A DNA stretch of 35,808 nt, taken from assembly GCA_903842235.1 (NCBI GenBank), contig CAIMLG010000246.1, forward strand, positions 1 through 35,808, given 5' to 3'. Of the stretch, positions 1 to 7,742 are shown piece by piece. This DNA is from an uncultured Verrucomicrobia subdivision 3 bacterium (lineage in GTDB: Bacteria; Verrucomicrobiota; Verrucomicrobiia; Limisphaerales; UBA11358). A program made the position numbers and the translations under genes. The notes beneath the pieces are model-generated. The model was given only the letters and a program-made list of their open reading frames with translations. It was not told where the DNA came from and made no database searches. Position 1 is the stretch's first letter. Each line of letters starts with the position of its first letter.

Positions 1-2
1 AC

Positions 3-392
3 GGCCTTTCACTCGCGTGGAGCATCGTGGAGCATCTGCATAATCAGGTCGGCGCGAAAACGCTGTTCGCCACGCATTATCACGAGCTGACCGAGCTGGC
101 AGCGCGATTGCCGCGTATAAAAAACTTCAACGTGGCCGTGCGCGAATGGCACGAGGCAATTGTCTTCCTCCGTAAAATCGTCGAGGGCGGCACCGATAAG
201 AGCTACGGCATCCAGGTGGCGCGGCTCGCGGGCGTGCCGAAGGCAGTGCTGGAACGCGCCAAGCAGATTCTCGGCAATCTGGAAGAATCCGAACTCACCC
301 CGGAAGGCAACGTGCGGCAGCCGCGCAAGCAGCAGGACCGCGAAAAACTAAAATCGCTTACGCCCGCGCCGCAGATGGATTTGTTCGGGTAG
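3..392 (+). CDS. mutS: DNA mismatch repair protein MutS, C-terminal part
   Basis: Only the last 129 codons are present; the reading frame is open to the left edge of the window. MutS is the ATPase that recognises base mismatches and starts methyl-directed repair. The fragment begins in the ATPase domain with GLSLAW, followed by the family signature [12 protein letters not shown] and then [17 protein letters not shown], which belongs to the dimer-forming end of the ATPase domain. A charged linker leads to the C-terminal QMDLFG, which fits the QxxLF type of sliding-clamp (DnaN) binding motif also present near the end of E. coli MutS. The methionine-like GTG at 27 is internal, not the start. The gene converges on the minus-strand block that ends at 540. 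Confidence 0.95.
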   Translation, partial: GLSLAWSIVEHLHNQVGAKTLFATHYHELTELAARLPRIKNFNVAVREWHEAIVFLRKIVEGGTDKSYGIQVARLAGVPKAVLERAKQILGNLEESELTPEGNVRQPRKQQDREKLKSLTPAPQMDLFG

Positions 393-539
393 GATCCACT
401 CAATCGGCGGGGCGGCAAAGCCGGCACGAACCGGGAGCATCCTTTACACTTTTCATGTGCCCGGGCCTTGATGGTGACAGGGCGTCAGCCAGTGAGATCA
501 GCGGCAATTGGTTCGCCCCGGAGGACAAGGTGATGGAAT
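393..539. other. Gene-free stretch between convergent genes
   Basis: This 147-bp stretch separates the stop of mutS from the stop of the minus-strand operon. I see no convincing stem followed by a T-run on either strand, no conserved coding frame and no 7-bp repeat tract. Confidence 0.5.
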
Positions 540-1196
540 TCATTTCGCAGCCGCTTCCGGGACGGGTTCAAGGCGCACGTTGTCGAACCAATAGACGCCC
601 GGCGGATAATACGCAAACAGCATCACCTTCATCTCGCTGACGTCGGGGCGGAATTTGGTCGGGTGGAAAATCTGCGAGCAGGTTGTCCAGCCATCCCCTT
701 TCGCGTGACAGGCCACATAGGTTTCCCAGCGCCGCCGTTTTTCGCCCGCAAACATGCCGTAGCCGCGCACCCAGACTTTCGCACCGCCGCTGGGGCCTTT
801 GAAATCAAACGTGATGCGATACGCCTGGCCCGGCTTCACCGGCATGGGCGCGGAATAGAGCGACAACCCGTAAGTTTCCGCGATGGGATTTTTCTCTGGC
901 TTCGGGATGTTCCAAATATTCGTCAAGCCGGTCTTGATCCACTGCGCCTGCATTGCCTGCTCGCTCAAGCGCGTGTCCATGCGAATGGCCCGGCCATGGG
1001 AACTGTCCGGCGTGGTCGTCCATTGCACGCCCAAGCCGTCCACGCGATCCCAGCCGGCGGGCCGGGCTGGATCCGCCGCGTCGGCCTTATCAAAATTGCC
1101 GTCCGCCAGAATATCTTGGGCCGGGCTGGAAACCGCAGCTTGAAAAAAAATCAACGCCGCTGCCGCCCAAATCGTAAATCGTAAATTAAAAATCAT
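540..1196 (-). CDS. Secreted carbohydrate-binding-like (CBM_4_9-type) protein
   Basis: A 218-residue protein with a signal peptide: one arginine at residue 6, a hydrophobic core at about 9-22, and a likely cleavage site near SSPAQ (about 23-27). The mature part has the layout of a single jelly-roll domain of the CBM_4_9/CenC type: an N-terminal NFD...PAGWDRV stretch, a central VKPGQAYRITFDFKG strand pair, and the closing WFDNVRLEPV that is typical of these domains. It probably binds a glycan or surface polymer outside the cytoplasm; the ligand cannot be read from sequence. The frame is open to 1424, but upstream of 1196 it lies inside the preceding gene, so the ATG at 1196, 4 bp after that gene's stop, is chosen. 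The first ten codons are built from 7-bp repeats. It is the last gene of the MoxR/vWA operon. Confidence 0.7.
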   Translation of the reverse strand: MIFNLRFTIWAAAALIFFQAAVSSPAQDILADGNFDKADAADPARPAGWDRVDGLGVQWTTTPDSSHGRAIRMDTRLSEQAMQAQWIKTGLTNIWNIPKPEKNPIAETYGLSLYSAPMPVKPGQAYRITFDFKGPSGGAKVWVRGYGMFAGEKRRRWETYVACHAKGDGWTTCSQIFHPTKFRPDVSEMKVMLFAYYPPGVYWFDNVRLEPVPEAAAK

Positions 1197-1200
1197 AAAT
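1169..1200. repeat. 7-bp repeat tract, class AAATCGT
   Basis: Four and a half consecutive units with an exact 7-bp period: AAATCGT, AAATCGT, AAATTAA, AAATCAT, AAAT. The tract covers the start codon and the first nine or so codons of the secreted protein gene and ends directly before the stop codon of the preceding gene at 1201. It is the same class as the tracts at 18474-18557 and 19749-19790. Confidence 0.8.
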
Positions 1201-4200
1201 TCACTTCGCTCCGGTTTGCGCCAGCGCCCGGAAATATTCGCCGGCCATTTCCTCGTAACCCTTCGGCACGCCGTCCTGCACGCCGGTGCGGATTTCCGCG
1301 CGCATCCACGCCGGCAGCTTGTCCTGCTCGCGCCGCACCGCCACCTGTTGATTGACGGTTTTCTTCGCCTCGCCCAGCGCGCCCACCGCTTGGTTGAACG
1401 CATGGCGGACGCCCAGTCCGTCATTCTTTCGCGCGTTGTCCTCCAGTTGGTTCATCGCCTGCACCGAGGTTTCCAGCGCGCCGCTCGACAGATGATAACG
1501 CCGTAATTGCAGCGCCAGCGCCTCCGCCTGCTGCCGGATTTTGGCTTGCTGTTCCGCTAGGCGCGGCATTTTCTGCGACGAGAGCGGCGGGGCTGGCCCG
1601 CGCAGGCCTTCGCCGGCGAACCCGCTCAATTTTCCGCCGCCCGTCGCGCCGCCCTGATCGCCTTTGGCCGAATCCTTCACGCTGCCCTGCTCGAACGGCT
1701 CCGGGTCCAGGCGCGTTGGCGTTTCGCGTCCGCCCTTGCCTTCCGCCGTGTCGGAAACCATCTGCCCGTGGCTGCGCCCGCTGCGGCCCTCGCCGGAGCG
1801 CCCGCCGATTTCGTCCTGGTTGGGCAGTTGATTGCCCGTCACGCCCTTCGCGCTCATGTCGGAAATTGGCCCGTCACCCGCGCCCCAGCCCGCGCCCTTG
1901 TCCAGCGAAGCCAGTGCCGAACTGGTCACGTCCTCCACGTCGGGCGTCATGGCGTCCTCTTGGTCGAGCAGTTCGCCGACGATGTCCTCCAGCTCCTTCG
2001 GCAGTTCGGCTAGGGCGATGTCCGCCGGCGCGGCGGGCTCTTCCATGTTCCACTTGGTATGATCCGCCGTGTCGGGCAGCCATTTCTCCAGATTGTTGAC
2101 CAGTTCCTGCGCGTTCTCCAAACCCGCCTTCGCGCTCGGCACGGCCACCTCGGCGTTCTTTTTGGTGAAGGCGTCCGCCGCCGGCTGCACTTCCTGATAA
2201 ACCGAATTCAATTCCTGCGCCAGCGACGAATCCGCGAAATCCTGCTGGGTCAGCTTGCTGAAATCCGTCAGTTTCTCCTCCAGAAATTTCGCCCACTTGT
2301 CTTCCTCGCGGGCCAGTTCGCCAAGGATGTCCTGCTGCTCCTGCGTCAAATCCTCCGGCCCCTTGTCCACCAGCGTGCGGCTCTTTTCCAAAATGCGCTC
2401 CTGATCGGCGATGAACTTTTTAAGGTCGTCCAGCAGCTCCTTTTTTTGATCCTCGGTCAGGGCGGGCGGCTGCTTGTCATCCTTGCCGTCGGCGACCGGC
2501 TTTAACCTGTCTGCCCGCGCGTCGGCAATCTGTCCCAGCAAACTCAGCAGCCGCGCGAGAATTTGCTCCTGCCGCGATTCAATACCCGCGACCTGGCCGG
2601 GCAAATCGAATTTCCCGGTCGCCGGCAAACCGCGCAGATCCCGTTGCACGCCCGCCATGTCCGTGTCAACCAGCTTGGCCAGCGGCGCGCTGTAAATTTT
2701 CCCGTCCGGCTGCGCGGCGAACAGCCCCACCGCCTGGCGGCCATGACTGACAGCGTTGTCCTGCTCGGTGCCAATCGCCTGCGACTGGTTTGCCAGCGCC
2801 TGTTTGCCAACAATGTCGTCGAGGTAAGTTTTGACATTCGCCGTGAGCCGCGCAGCTTTTTCCTGCGCCACAATCGTGAATTTGAGTTCCGCGAACGCCG
2901 GTGCCAGCGGGTCGCTGTCGGGCAGCGCAATGTCCTCCGCCGACTTCACGCGCAGCACAATCGGCCGCGAGCGACCCGGCGTGCCGCCGGGACAAAAATC
3001 GCTTGCCTGCGCTTCGAGATAATACGTCGCGCCCGACTGGAACACCTGCGGATCAATCGTCAGCGCCAGCGTCTCGCGCACCGGGCCGGGATTCCCCGGC
3101 GGGCCGAGATAGCGCCAGCATTTTACCACCGTGCCCGCGTTGTCCTGTTCCATCGGCCGGGCAACCACGACGATGTTCGCCAGCCCGAAATCATCGCTCG
3201 CCGCGACCGGAATCGTGAGCGTCTGGCCGAACTGAACGATCCGGTTCCGGTCGTCCGTGACAAAATCCACCTGCGGCGGATTATCCGGCAATAGCCGCAG
3301 GTCGCCCCGCGCCAGCGTCAACGGTTCCGTGCTCGCGCGGCAACGCACCGCAATCTCATACGCGCCGGCGTTCGTGATGGTCGCCGCCGCTTTCCAAATG
3401 CCGCCGCTCTGATTTAGCGGAACCATTTGTCCCGCCAAATTCAGGGTGGCCGATTCGATGGGCGGCTCGGTCTTGAAGGCAATTTCCAGTCCCGAGACCA
3501 GCAGCGCGCTGACCGGCGCGGGCGGGCCGGCCACCACCTGCGGTTTCAATCCGGTGTAGGCCGGCGGCGTGATGCGAAACTGGCCGTCCTTTAATTGCGG
3601 CAGCGGCAGCACGTTCACCTGGATGCTGCGCGTGTAGCTGTCGCCGGCAAACACGCGGAAGGCGAACGACGTCTGTAGATTGGCGAACGTATGGACAAAA
3701 TTATTCGCGCCCGGCGTCATCGCAATGTTTTCCCCGGCGCTGGATACCGGCTGGATGAAATCGGAATGTTCGTGCCAGACCAGCACTGGCGGCCTGGCCA
3801 ACGGCTGGTTGCCGGGCGAACTGACTTCGAGCGCCACGTCCAGATTGCCGCCTTGCGGCACGGTCACATCGGCGTCCGGCGTGAGCTTCAAAACGACGTT
3901 GCCCGGTGGCGGGGTGTCGCCCAGCGGCAACGCGTAACGCTGAACCGCCGCGCTGAACTGATGGGGAAAGACGACGCTGAACGCAAACCACAGCGCCAGC
4001 ATCGCCGCCGCTGCGCCGCCCCAGATGCGCAGCGTGTGCCAGTCCCACAGTTCGCCGAAGCGCACGCGGTCGGTGACTTCGCCCGACTGCGCGATCGTCT
4101 GGCCGGCAAAAACCTGTTCTTCCGGGCGCAACAACTGGTGTTGAAACTGAATCGCGTTGATGAGGAGATTTTCCCGGACGCCGTAACGCTGTTCCAGCAT

Positions 4201-4470
4201 CACCGCCGTGCGTTCCGGCGTCTGTTTGCGCCACACGGGCCGCAGCACCTTGCGAAAAAACAGCACCGCGCTGAAGGCCGCGCCGCCCAGCGCCAGCGGC
4301 AGCCGCAGCCCGGCGGGCAGGCTCAACAGATTGTCGGCCACAAACAGCACCAGCCACAGGCCGAGGCAGACCGCCAGCCACCAGCACAAACCCGCGAGCA
4401 GGGCGGACCACTTGAGCCGCGCGCCCGCCGCGTGCATCATGGCGTCCAGATTGTTGCCGGTCAGATTCAT
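1201..4470 (-). CDS. DUF4175-like membrane protein with long coiled-coil region
   Basis: A 1089-residue protein. Membrane segments are visible at about 23-46, 57-73 and 148-168. Between the second and third lies a cytoplasmic stretch with RTAVMLEQRYGVRENLLINAIQF, a sequence style typical of DUF4175-like proteins next to MoxR/vWA genes. After the third segment comes a large extracytoplasmic part with beta-rich domains (about 170-560), then helical, highly charged coiled-coil sequence (about 570-850, including a DDLKKFIADQERILEK stretch), a Gly/Ser-rich disordered segment with GGRSGEGRSGRSHG (about 860-960), and a further Gln-rich helix to the end. The start at 4470 is set by a 4-bp ATGA overlap with the upstream stop; the longer frame to 4626 would run inside the neighbour. 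Function unknown; I infer a structural or scaffold partner in the envelope. Confidence 0.75.
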   Translation of the reverse strand: MNLTGNNLDAMMHAAGARLKWSALLAGLCWWLAVCLGLWLVLFVADNLLSLPAGLRLPLALGGAAFSAVLFFRKVLRPVWRKQTPERTAVMLEQRYGVRENLLINAIQFQHQLLRPEEQVFAGQTIAQSGEVTDRVRFGELWDWHTLRIWGGAAAAMLALWFAFSVVFPHQFSAAVQRYALPLGDTPPPGNVVLKLTPDADVTVPQGGNLDVALEVSSPGNQPLARPPVLVWHEHSDFIQPVSSAGENIAMTPGANNFVHTFANLQTSFAFRVFAGDSYTRSIQVNVLPLPQLKDGQFRITPPAYTGLKPQVVAGPPAPVSALLVSGLEIAFKTEPPIESATLNLAGQMVPLNQSGGIWKAAATITNAGAYEIAVRCRASTEPLTLARGDLRLLPDNPPQVDFVTDDRNRIVQFGQTLTIPVAASDDFGLANIVVVARPMEQDNAGTVVKCWRYLGPPGNPGPVRETLALTIDPQVFQSGATYYLEAQASDFCPGGTPGRSRPIVLRVKSAEDIALPDSDPLAPAFAELKFTIVAQEKAARLTANVKTYLDDIVGKQALANQSQAIGTEQDNAVSHGRQAVGLFAAQPDGKIYSAPLAKLVDTDMAGVQRDLRGLPATGKFDLPGQVAGIESRQEQILARLLSLLGQIADARADRLKPVADGKDDKQPPALTEDQKKELLDDLKKFIADQERILEKSRTLVDKGPEDLTQEQQDILGELAREEDKWAKFLEEKLTDFSKLTQQDFADSSLAQELNSVYQEVQPAADAFTKKNAEVAVPSAKAGLENAQELVNNLEKWLPDTADHTKWNMEEPAAPADIALAELPKELEDIVGELLDQEDAMTPDVEDVTSSALASLDKGAGWGAGDGPISDMSAKGVTGNQLPNQDEIGGRSGEGRSGRSHGQMVSDTAEGKGGRETPTRLDPEPFEQGSVKDSAKGDQGGATGGGKLSGFAGEGLRGPAPPLSSQKMPRLAEQQAKIRQQAEALALQLRRYHLSSGALETSVQAMNQLEDNARKNDGLGVRHAFNQAVGALGEAKKTVNQQVAVRREQDKLPAWMRAEIRTGVQDGVPKGYEEMAGEYFRALAQTGAK

Positions 4471-5516
4471 GGGTCGCTGGTAGTCCAGACGTCGCCGGTC
4501 TGGTGAAGGTTCCACAACTTTCCCGATAGTTGCACCGGCGGCGGCGGTTCGTTTTTTGCGGTGACGCCGCGGAAGAAGTAATCCCGCCCCGCCAGCATCA
4601 CGCGCCCGTCGTCGTCCAGCTTCCAACGATAAATCTCCAGCCGCCAGGTCTGGTCGCTGGTGCCATGGGTCTGGCCTTTGCGGACCGCAAAGACCAGCGA
4701 ATAAATTTCCGCATTTGTCGCGTCCTCAATCGCGCCCAAAACCCGGCGGTCGTCTAAAAAATCCTCCAAGTTCGTGAGCGCGTTGCGGATCAGTGCGGTG
4801 ATTTTGGCATCCACCGGTTGCGGCCAGCCGACGCTCAAGGTCTGCCCGGTTTTCACCGCGAGGAAAAACTCCCGGCCCAGCGGCGACGGCATTTCAAATT
4901 CGCCGGGACTGCCGGCGGCTTTCGCCTCCAGTTTCACCAGCGCGCCGCGCGTGATCGCGACCACCTCCGGTTTCGCGCCGAAGCCGGATAGTTTCAGTTT
5001 CACCGTCGCCGTCGTAGCCGCTGCATTGTCGGCAAAACTGATTCGTTTGGGATAAACCAGTTGTTGATATGTTTCGCCTTCCTTGCCGCGCTGTTTTGCG
5101 AGCAGGATGACTTTTTGCACTTTCTCGCCAGCCACGACGTAGAGCACGGTGGTGTAAAGATGGCCGCTGATTTTTTCGCCGTCGGCGAGCATGATCGTGG
5201 TGTTCAGATACCGAACCGGATACGGGTCGCCGAAGTATTCCTTCGCCGTCTGGCCGGCCTCCTTGAACCGCCACGCGCGCTCCATGTCCTCCCGTTCCGT
5301 CGCGAACTGCATTTCCCGCACGCGGTCCAGCCCGAGCGCGCGCACCTGCGAGCCGGACTGGATTTTCAACTCGGTGCCCGGCGTGAGCGAAATGACGCCG
5401 GACACGATGTTGCTGTCGGTAAACTCAACTTGTCCGCGACGCTCCTGCGCCGAAGCGGTCGTGTAGCCGCCGGACAGCAGTGCGGAACTCAGCAGGATGA
5501 CATTGAAAGTTTTCAT
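4467..5516 (-). CDS. Secreted protein of unknown function in the MoxR/vWA operon
   Basis: A 349-residue protein with a clear signal peptide: MKTFN, hydrophobic core to about residue 19, cleavage near ASAQ (about 22-25). I do not recognise a family with certainty. The mature N-terminus has short beta-strand patterns (VEFTDSNIVSGVISL, then ELKIQSGSQVRALGLDRV) like a small barrel, followed by ADGEKISGHLYTTVLYV, which resembles a second strand pair. The C-terminal third contains TWRLEIYRWKLDDDGR. No membrane helix follows the signal. The ATG at 5516 lies 2 bp after the stop of the upstream vWA gene, and the end overlaps the next gene by 4 bp (ATGA), so translation is probably coupled to both. A longer frame to 5552 overlaps the upstream gene and is less likely. 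Confidence 0.75.
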   Translation of the reverse strand: MKTFNVILLSSALLSGGYTTASAQERRGQVEFTDSNIVSGVISLTPGTELKIQSGSQVRALGLDRVREMQFATEREDMERAWRFKEAGQTAKEYFGDPYPVRYLNTTIMLADGEKISGHLYTTVLYVVAGEKVQKVILLAKQRGKEGETYQQLVYPKRISFADNAAATTATVKLKLSGFGAKPEVVAITRGALVKLEAKAAGSPGEFEMPSPLGREFFLAVKTGQTLSVGWPQPVDAKITALIRNALTNLEDFLDDRRVLGAIEDATNAEIYSLVFAVRKGQTHGTSDQTWRLEIYRWKLDDDGRVMLAGRDYFFRGVTAKNEPPPPVQLSGKLWNLHQTGDVWTTSDP

Positions 5517-5518
5517 GG

Positions 5519-7741
5519 CTAAAACAAACCCAGCTTCCGCCGCAAAATCCATTCAAAGACCAGCAGGCCCAGAAACACCAGCACAAACCACGGCCCGGCT
5601 TCGGCCAGCGACGTTTCCTCCACCGTCACCGGATGGGAATTGTTCACCTTGAACTGCGCGGGCAACTGGCCGGCGTCGCTCTCGCGGAAATACACGCCGC
5701 CGCCGGCTTCGGCGAGCTTTTTCAAAAACAGGTCGTCCACTTCCAGCCGCGAGCCTTCCGCCACCTGCGGCGCGACTGGGAAATTTTTCTCGTAAGTTTC
5801 CAGCACGCGTCCGCTCTGATACGCCACGAGGCGGAAGTTGTAATTGCCGCGCTCGTGGAACCGCAGCTTTACCTGATACGTCTGCGGCTTGCCCGCCGCT
5901 GGCGCGACGGTCACGGGCACAGGCTGGCCCTTGCCCGCGAGCGTTGCGGTGAAATCCACCGCGCTCGCGTTCGGGTTCACCACGCGGATTTCGCCGGCGG
6001 CCAGTTCGCCGGGCCGGTAGTAATCCTTGTCCCAATGCACGTCGAGATTCTGGCCGCCCTCGGTTTTGCCGGTGAGCTGGCGCACCGCCTGCCGCCAGAA
6101 CAATCCGTAAGCCGACCCCAGCGGATCTGGTTGCATGGCCCACTTCCAAAATGTGTTGCTCGCGATGGCCATGACCCTGCCCTTGCCGAATGGCTGCGTG
6201 GCCACGGCCGCCAGCTCGCGTCCGTTCACGCGCGCGTCCAGCAGCGCGGTCGCGCCGGGCTTCAATTCATCCACTTGGTTCACGGCTTCCAGCGTCGCGT
6301 CGCCGCGCGAAACGATGTCCTCGACCGTCGCGAGAATCGGATTGCCCATGCCCGTCGGCGGCACATGAACCGGAAACAGGCCGTGCGCCAGTTCTGGTTC
6401 GCGATCCGAGATCCGCCATGGAAATAGCGCCGCCAGCGGCGTTGCCGCGTAACCGCCGCGCCCGAATGCTGCGTCGCCGCCGAGAAAAATCACCGTGCCG
6501 CCGTCCTCGACAAACTGCGTCAGCGCGTCCATCTGCGGCGGCAGAAAATCCGCCGCCAGCAGCGGGCCGATGACGATGGCGTCGTAAGGCGCGAGCGATT
6601 TTTTCGCTGCGGGAAAGCCGTCCGCCAGCGCCTCGTCGCCGGGCAGCCGGTCGCCTTGCAGCATATAGCGGCTGCCGGTGATGCGGAACAGCGCCGTGAA
6701 CGCGATGCCCGGATCGTGCGCGAGTTCGTTGCGCAACACCTTGAATTCCTGGCCGATCTCCTGCGCGTAAAACAGGACGTGAATGGATTTTTTCCGCACG
6801 TTCACCGTGACGGTGCGGGAATTGTTCAGCGCCGAAAGCTCGCCCGCCACCGGCCCGACGGTGATGCGGTAATGTTGAATGCCGACCTCACCCGATTTCG
6901 CGGCCAGATGAACGATGCTGTGCCGGTTGGACAAATCTATGGTCTGCCCGCTGATTTTTTTCCAGGTGTTCGTGCCCGTCTCGCGTTCCAGCAAAACCGG
7001 AACCCGCGCCAGCTCGGACGCGAAATTGCCACCGTTGCCGGCGCTGGCCTGAAGTTCCACCGTGATGTCAAAGCCCACATCCTTCTCCGCCGTCGGCGGG
7101 CAATCCACGCTCGCAATCGAAACATCGTTCCACGTCGCCGGGTCGGTGCCGATGCCGACAATGTCCAGCGGCAGCTTCGGCAGCGCGGGATTGTCCAACG
7201 TTTCATCGCCGCCGTCGGTCAGCAGCACTGCGCCGAGATAAGAAGCCAGATCGTTGCGCTCCGACAGCGCAAGCAGACCGCCGCCGAGATCCGTCCCGCG
7301 CAATGCGGACGACGCGGCCGCGCCCGGCTTGTGGATGGTCGTGTCGAATTCGAGTTCGTCCACCTGCACGTCGCGCGGCAGCTTGCTTTTCCAGGACTCG
7401 ACAATGCTTTGGGCGCGCGCCGCGCGCGGCTGGCGGTAATCGTCCGCCACGTCCATGGAAGTGGACGAATCCACCAGCACCAGAAGCTTGCCGTTGACGG
7501 ACTCGGCTTTTTGGATGGCAGAAACCGGGTCAAACAACACGAACAGCAGCGCCAGCATCGTCAACACTTTCGGCAACAACAGCCAGCGTGCCCGGATCGG
7601 CGAAACGCGGCGCTCCATCCGGCGCGATAAAAAGAAGAGCCACACCGCCGCCGCGACAACAATCACGCCGCACCAGACCCCGCTGAAACGCGGATGCCAC
7701 TGGATCATCGCCAGAAAAAGTAAATCATTGGCAGGTGACAT
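5519..7741 (-). CDS. Membrane vWA protein with amidotransferase-like domain
   Basis: A 740-residue protein with two N-terminal membrane helices (about 21-39 and 53-70), a vWA domain starting at about 85, and a C-terminal helix at about 716-733. The metal-ion-dependent adhesion site is complete: D91-x-S93-x-S95, T150, and D176 in LLTDGGDE. Between roughly 200 and 300 lies a beta-rich segment, followed at about 310-530 by a class I glutamine-amidotransferase-like fold (VLFYAQEIGQEFKVL, then FVEDGGTVIFLGGD near 405) that lacks the nucleophilic cysteine. Such proteins are common partners of MoxR ATPases, but their role is not established. The start at 7741 is 1 bp after the stop of the BatA-like gene; an ATG at 7708 is an alternative. 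Neither has a good Shine-Dalgarno sequence. Confidence 0.85.
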   Translation of the reverse strand: MSPANDLLFLAMIQWHPRFSGVWCGVIVVAAAVWLFFLSRRMERRVSPIRARWLLLPKVLTMLALLFVLFDPVSAIQKAESVNGKLLVLVDSSTSMDVADDYRQPRAARAQSIVESWKSKLPRDVQVDELEFDTTIHKPGAAASSALRGTDLGGGLLALSERNDLASYLGAVLLTDGGDETLDNPALPKLPLDIVGIGTDPATWNDVSIASVDCPPTAEKDVGFDITVELQASAGNGGNFASELARVPVLLERETGTNTWKKISGQTIDLSNRHSIVHLAAKSGEVGIQHYRITVGPVAGELSALNNSRTVTVNVRKKSIHVLFYAQEIGQEFKVLRNELAHDPGIAFTALFRITGSRYMLQGDRLPGDEALADGFPAAKKSLAPYDAIVIGPLLAADFLPPQMDALTQFVEDGGTVIFLGGDAAFGRGGYAATPLAALFPWRISDREPELAHGLFPVHVPPTGMGNPILATVEDIVSRGDATLEAVNQVDELKPGATALLDARVNGRELAAVATQPFGKGRVMAIASNTFWKWAMQPDPLGSAYGLFWRQAVRQLTGKTEGGQNLDVHWDKDYYRPGELAAGEIRVVNPNASAVDFTATLAGKGQPVPVTVAPAAGKPQTYQVKLRFHERGNYNFRLVAYQSGRVLETYEKNFPVAPQVAEGSRLEVDDLFLKKLAEAGGGVYFRESDAGQLPAQFKVNNSHPVTVEETSLAEAGPWFVLVFLGLLVFEWILRRKLGLF

Positions 7742-7742
7742 A

